From Conexibacter sp. (GTDB lineage Bacteria > Actinomycetota > Thermoleophilia > Solirubrobacterales > Solirubrobacteraceae): a DNA stretch of 6,699 nt. The DNA is taken from positions 1 through 6,699 of the forward strand of contig JAOPZD010000587.1 in NCBI GenBank assembly GCA_025964295.1. Reading direction: 5' to 3'. A program made the translations under genes and the position numbers. The notes beneath the pieces were generated by a model. The model was not told the origin of the DNA. It saw nothing but the letters and a program-made list of their open reading frames with translations, and made no database searches. Below are positions 6,120 through 6,699 of this stretch, one piece after another (the stretch's first letter is position 1; every line of letters begins with the position of its first letter).

Positions 6120-6699
6120 TCAATGCACCTCGTTGATGGTGTTGCCGCCGTCGACGACGAGCACGCTGCCGGTCACGTAGCTCGCGCCCTCCGAGGCCAG
6201 GAACGCGACCGCCGCGGCGACCTCGTCCGGCGTGCCCGGGCGACCGACCGGCGTGTTGCGCCCCGCCGCGCCCTCGGCCTCCGTCGCCGAGGCGGTGGCG
6301 ATCCAGCCGGGCGCGACGGAGTTCGCGGTCACGCCGAACGGGCCGCCCTCCAGCGCGATCCCGCGCATCAGCCCGTCGACGCCGGCCTTCGCCGCGCCGT
6401 ACCCGGCCGCGCCGGGCGCCGCCACCAGCGGTCCGGTGACCGACGACACGAAGACGATCCGGCCGTAGCCGCGCGCGTGCATCCCCGGCAGGACGGCGCG
6501 CGCCGTGTGGAACGCGGTGTCGAGGTTGAGCGCGAGGTCCAGGCGCCAGTGCTCGGCGCTGGCCTGCGCGATCGGCGCGTCGCCGACCTCCACGTCCTGC
6601 TGGACCATGCCCGCCGCGTGCACGAGCACGGCGACGGGCGCGCCGTCGTGGGCGGCGCTCGCCTCGGCGACCACGCGCGCGGCCGCGGCGCCCTCGGTC
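6120..6699 (-). CDS. Short-chain dehydrogenase/reductase (SDR) family oxidoreductase, N-terminus outside window
   Basis: Read on the minus strand, the frame is open from the window edge to TGA at 6120-6122, showing about 192 residues of a family usually near 250. The GTG at 6674 is internal: the frame continues upstream without a stop. Classical SDR features appear in order: VLVHAAG (variant of the NNAG strand), LALNLDTAFH with the structural Asn, GRIVFVSSVTG with the catalytic Ser (codon 6441-6443), YGAAK with catalytic Tyr (6399-6401) and Lys (6387-6389), PGWIATAS, and the C-terminal YVTGSVLVVDGGN. The N-terminal TGxxxGIG cofactor motif lies beyond the window. It should be an NAD(P)H-dependent cytoplasmic oxidoreductase of the FabG-like classical type. 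The substrate cannot be read from this part, and a true FabG role is not shown. It is transcribed towards the SnoaL-like gene. Confidence 0.92.
   Translation of the reverse strand, partial: TEGAAAARVVAEASAAHDGAPVAVLVHAAGMVQQDVEVGDAPIAQASAEHWRLDLALNLDTAFHTARAVLPGMHARGYGRIVFVSSVTGPLVAAPGAAGYGAAKAGVDGLMRGIALEGGPFGVTANSVAPGWIATASATEAEGAAGRNTPVGRPGTPDEVAAAVAFLASEGASYVTGSVLVVDGGNTINEVH

Overview
The window is very GC-rich, with codons ending mostly in G or C and frequent GTG starts. The gene content fits a high-GC actinobacterium. The style of the large secreted protein suggests the Thermoleophilia/Solirubrobacterales group, but that is an impression from composition and architecture, not a phylogenetic result.

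Layout. (1) Positions 2-505, + strand: the C-terminal part of an M20-type zinc amidohydrolase of the allantoate amidohydrolase/N-carbamoyl-amino-acid hydrolase group; its beginning lies before the window. (2) Positions 506-664: a non-coding gap with two compact palindromes, an exact TTGACA -35 hexamer with a weak -10, a perfect hairpin in the presumed leader, and a good Shine-Dalgarno that places the next start at GTG 665. (3) Positions 665-5668, + strand: one gene for a 1667-residue exported modular protein that fills most of the window. It has a signal peptide, carboxypeptidase-regulatory-like (transthyretin-fold) and Ig-like beta modules in several repeat families, and a C-terminal LamG/concanavalin-like domain. 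No wall-sorting signal or C-terminal membrane anchor is visible. (4) Positions 5674-5701: a perfect 8-bp inverted repeat just after its stop. (5) Positions 5723-6073, + strand: a small SnoaL/NTF2-like protein. (6) Positions 6120-6699, - strand: the C-terminal part of a short-chain dehydrogenase/reductase, convergent with the SnoaL-like gene and cut by the window end.

The genes do not form an obvious pathway. The hydrolase, the SnoaL-like protein and the reductase look like ordinary cytoplasmic metabolic genes. The giant protein appears to be a separate transcription unit with its own promoter and a role at or outside the cell surface, probably binding or adhesion.

The points most worth a second look are the layered duplication inside the giant protein, a block of about 480 bp inside it with sharply different synonymous codon choice, the strict confinement of paired cysteines to certain modules, and the hairpins flanking the gene. 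I found no RNA gene, insertion sequence, CRISPR array or phage signature, and nothing that clearly amounts to a new defence or mobile system.
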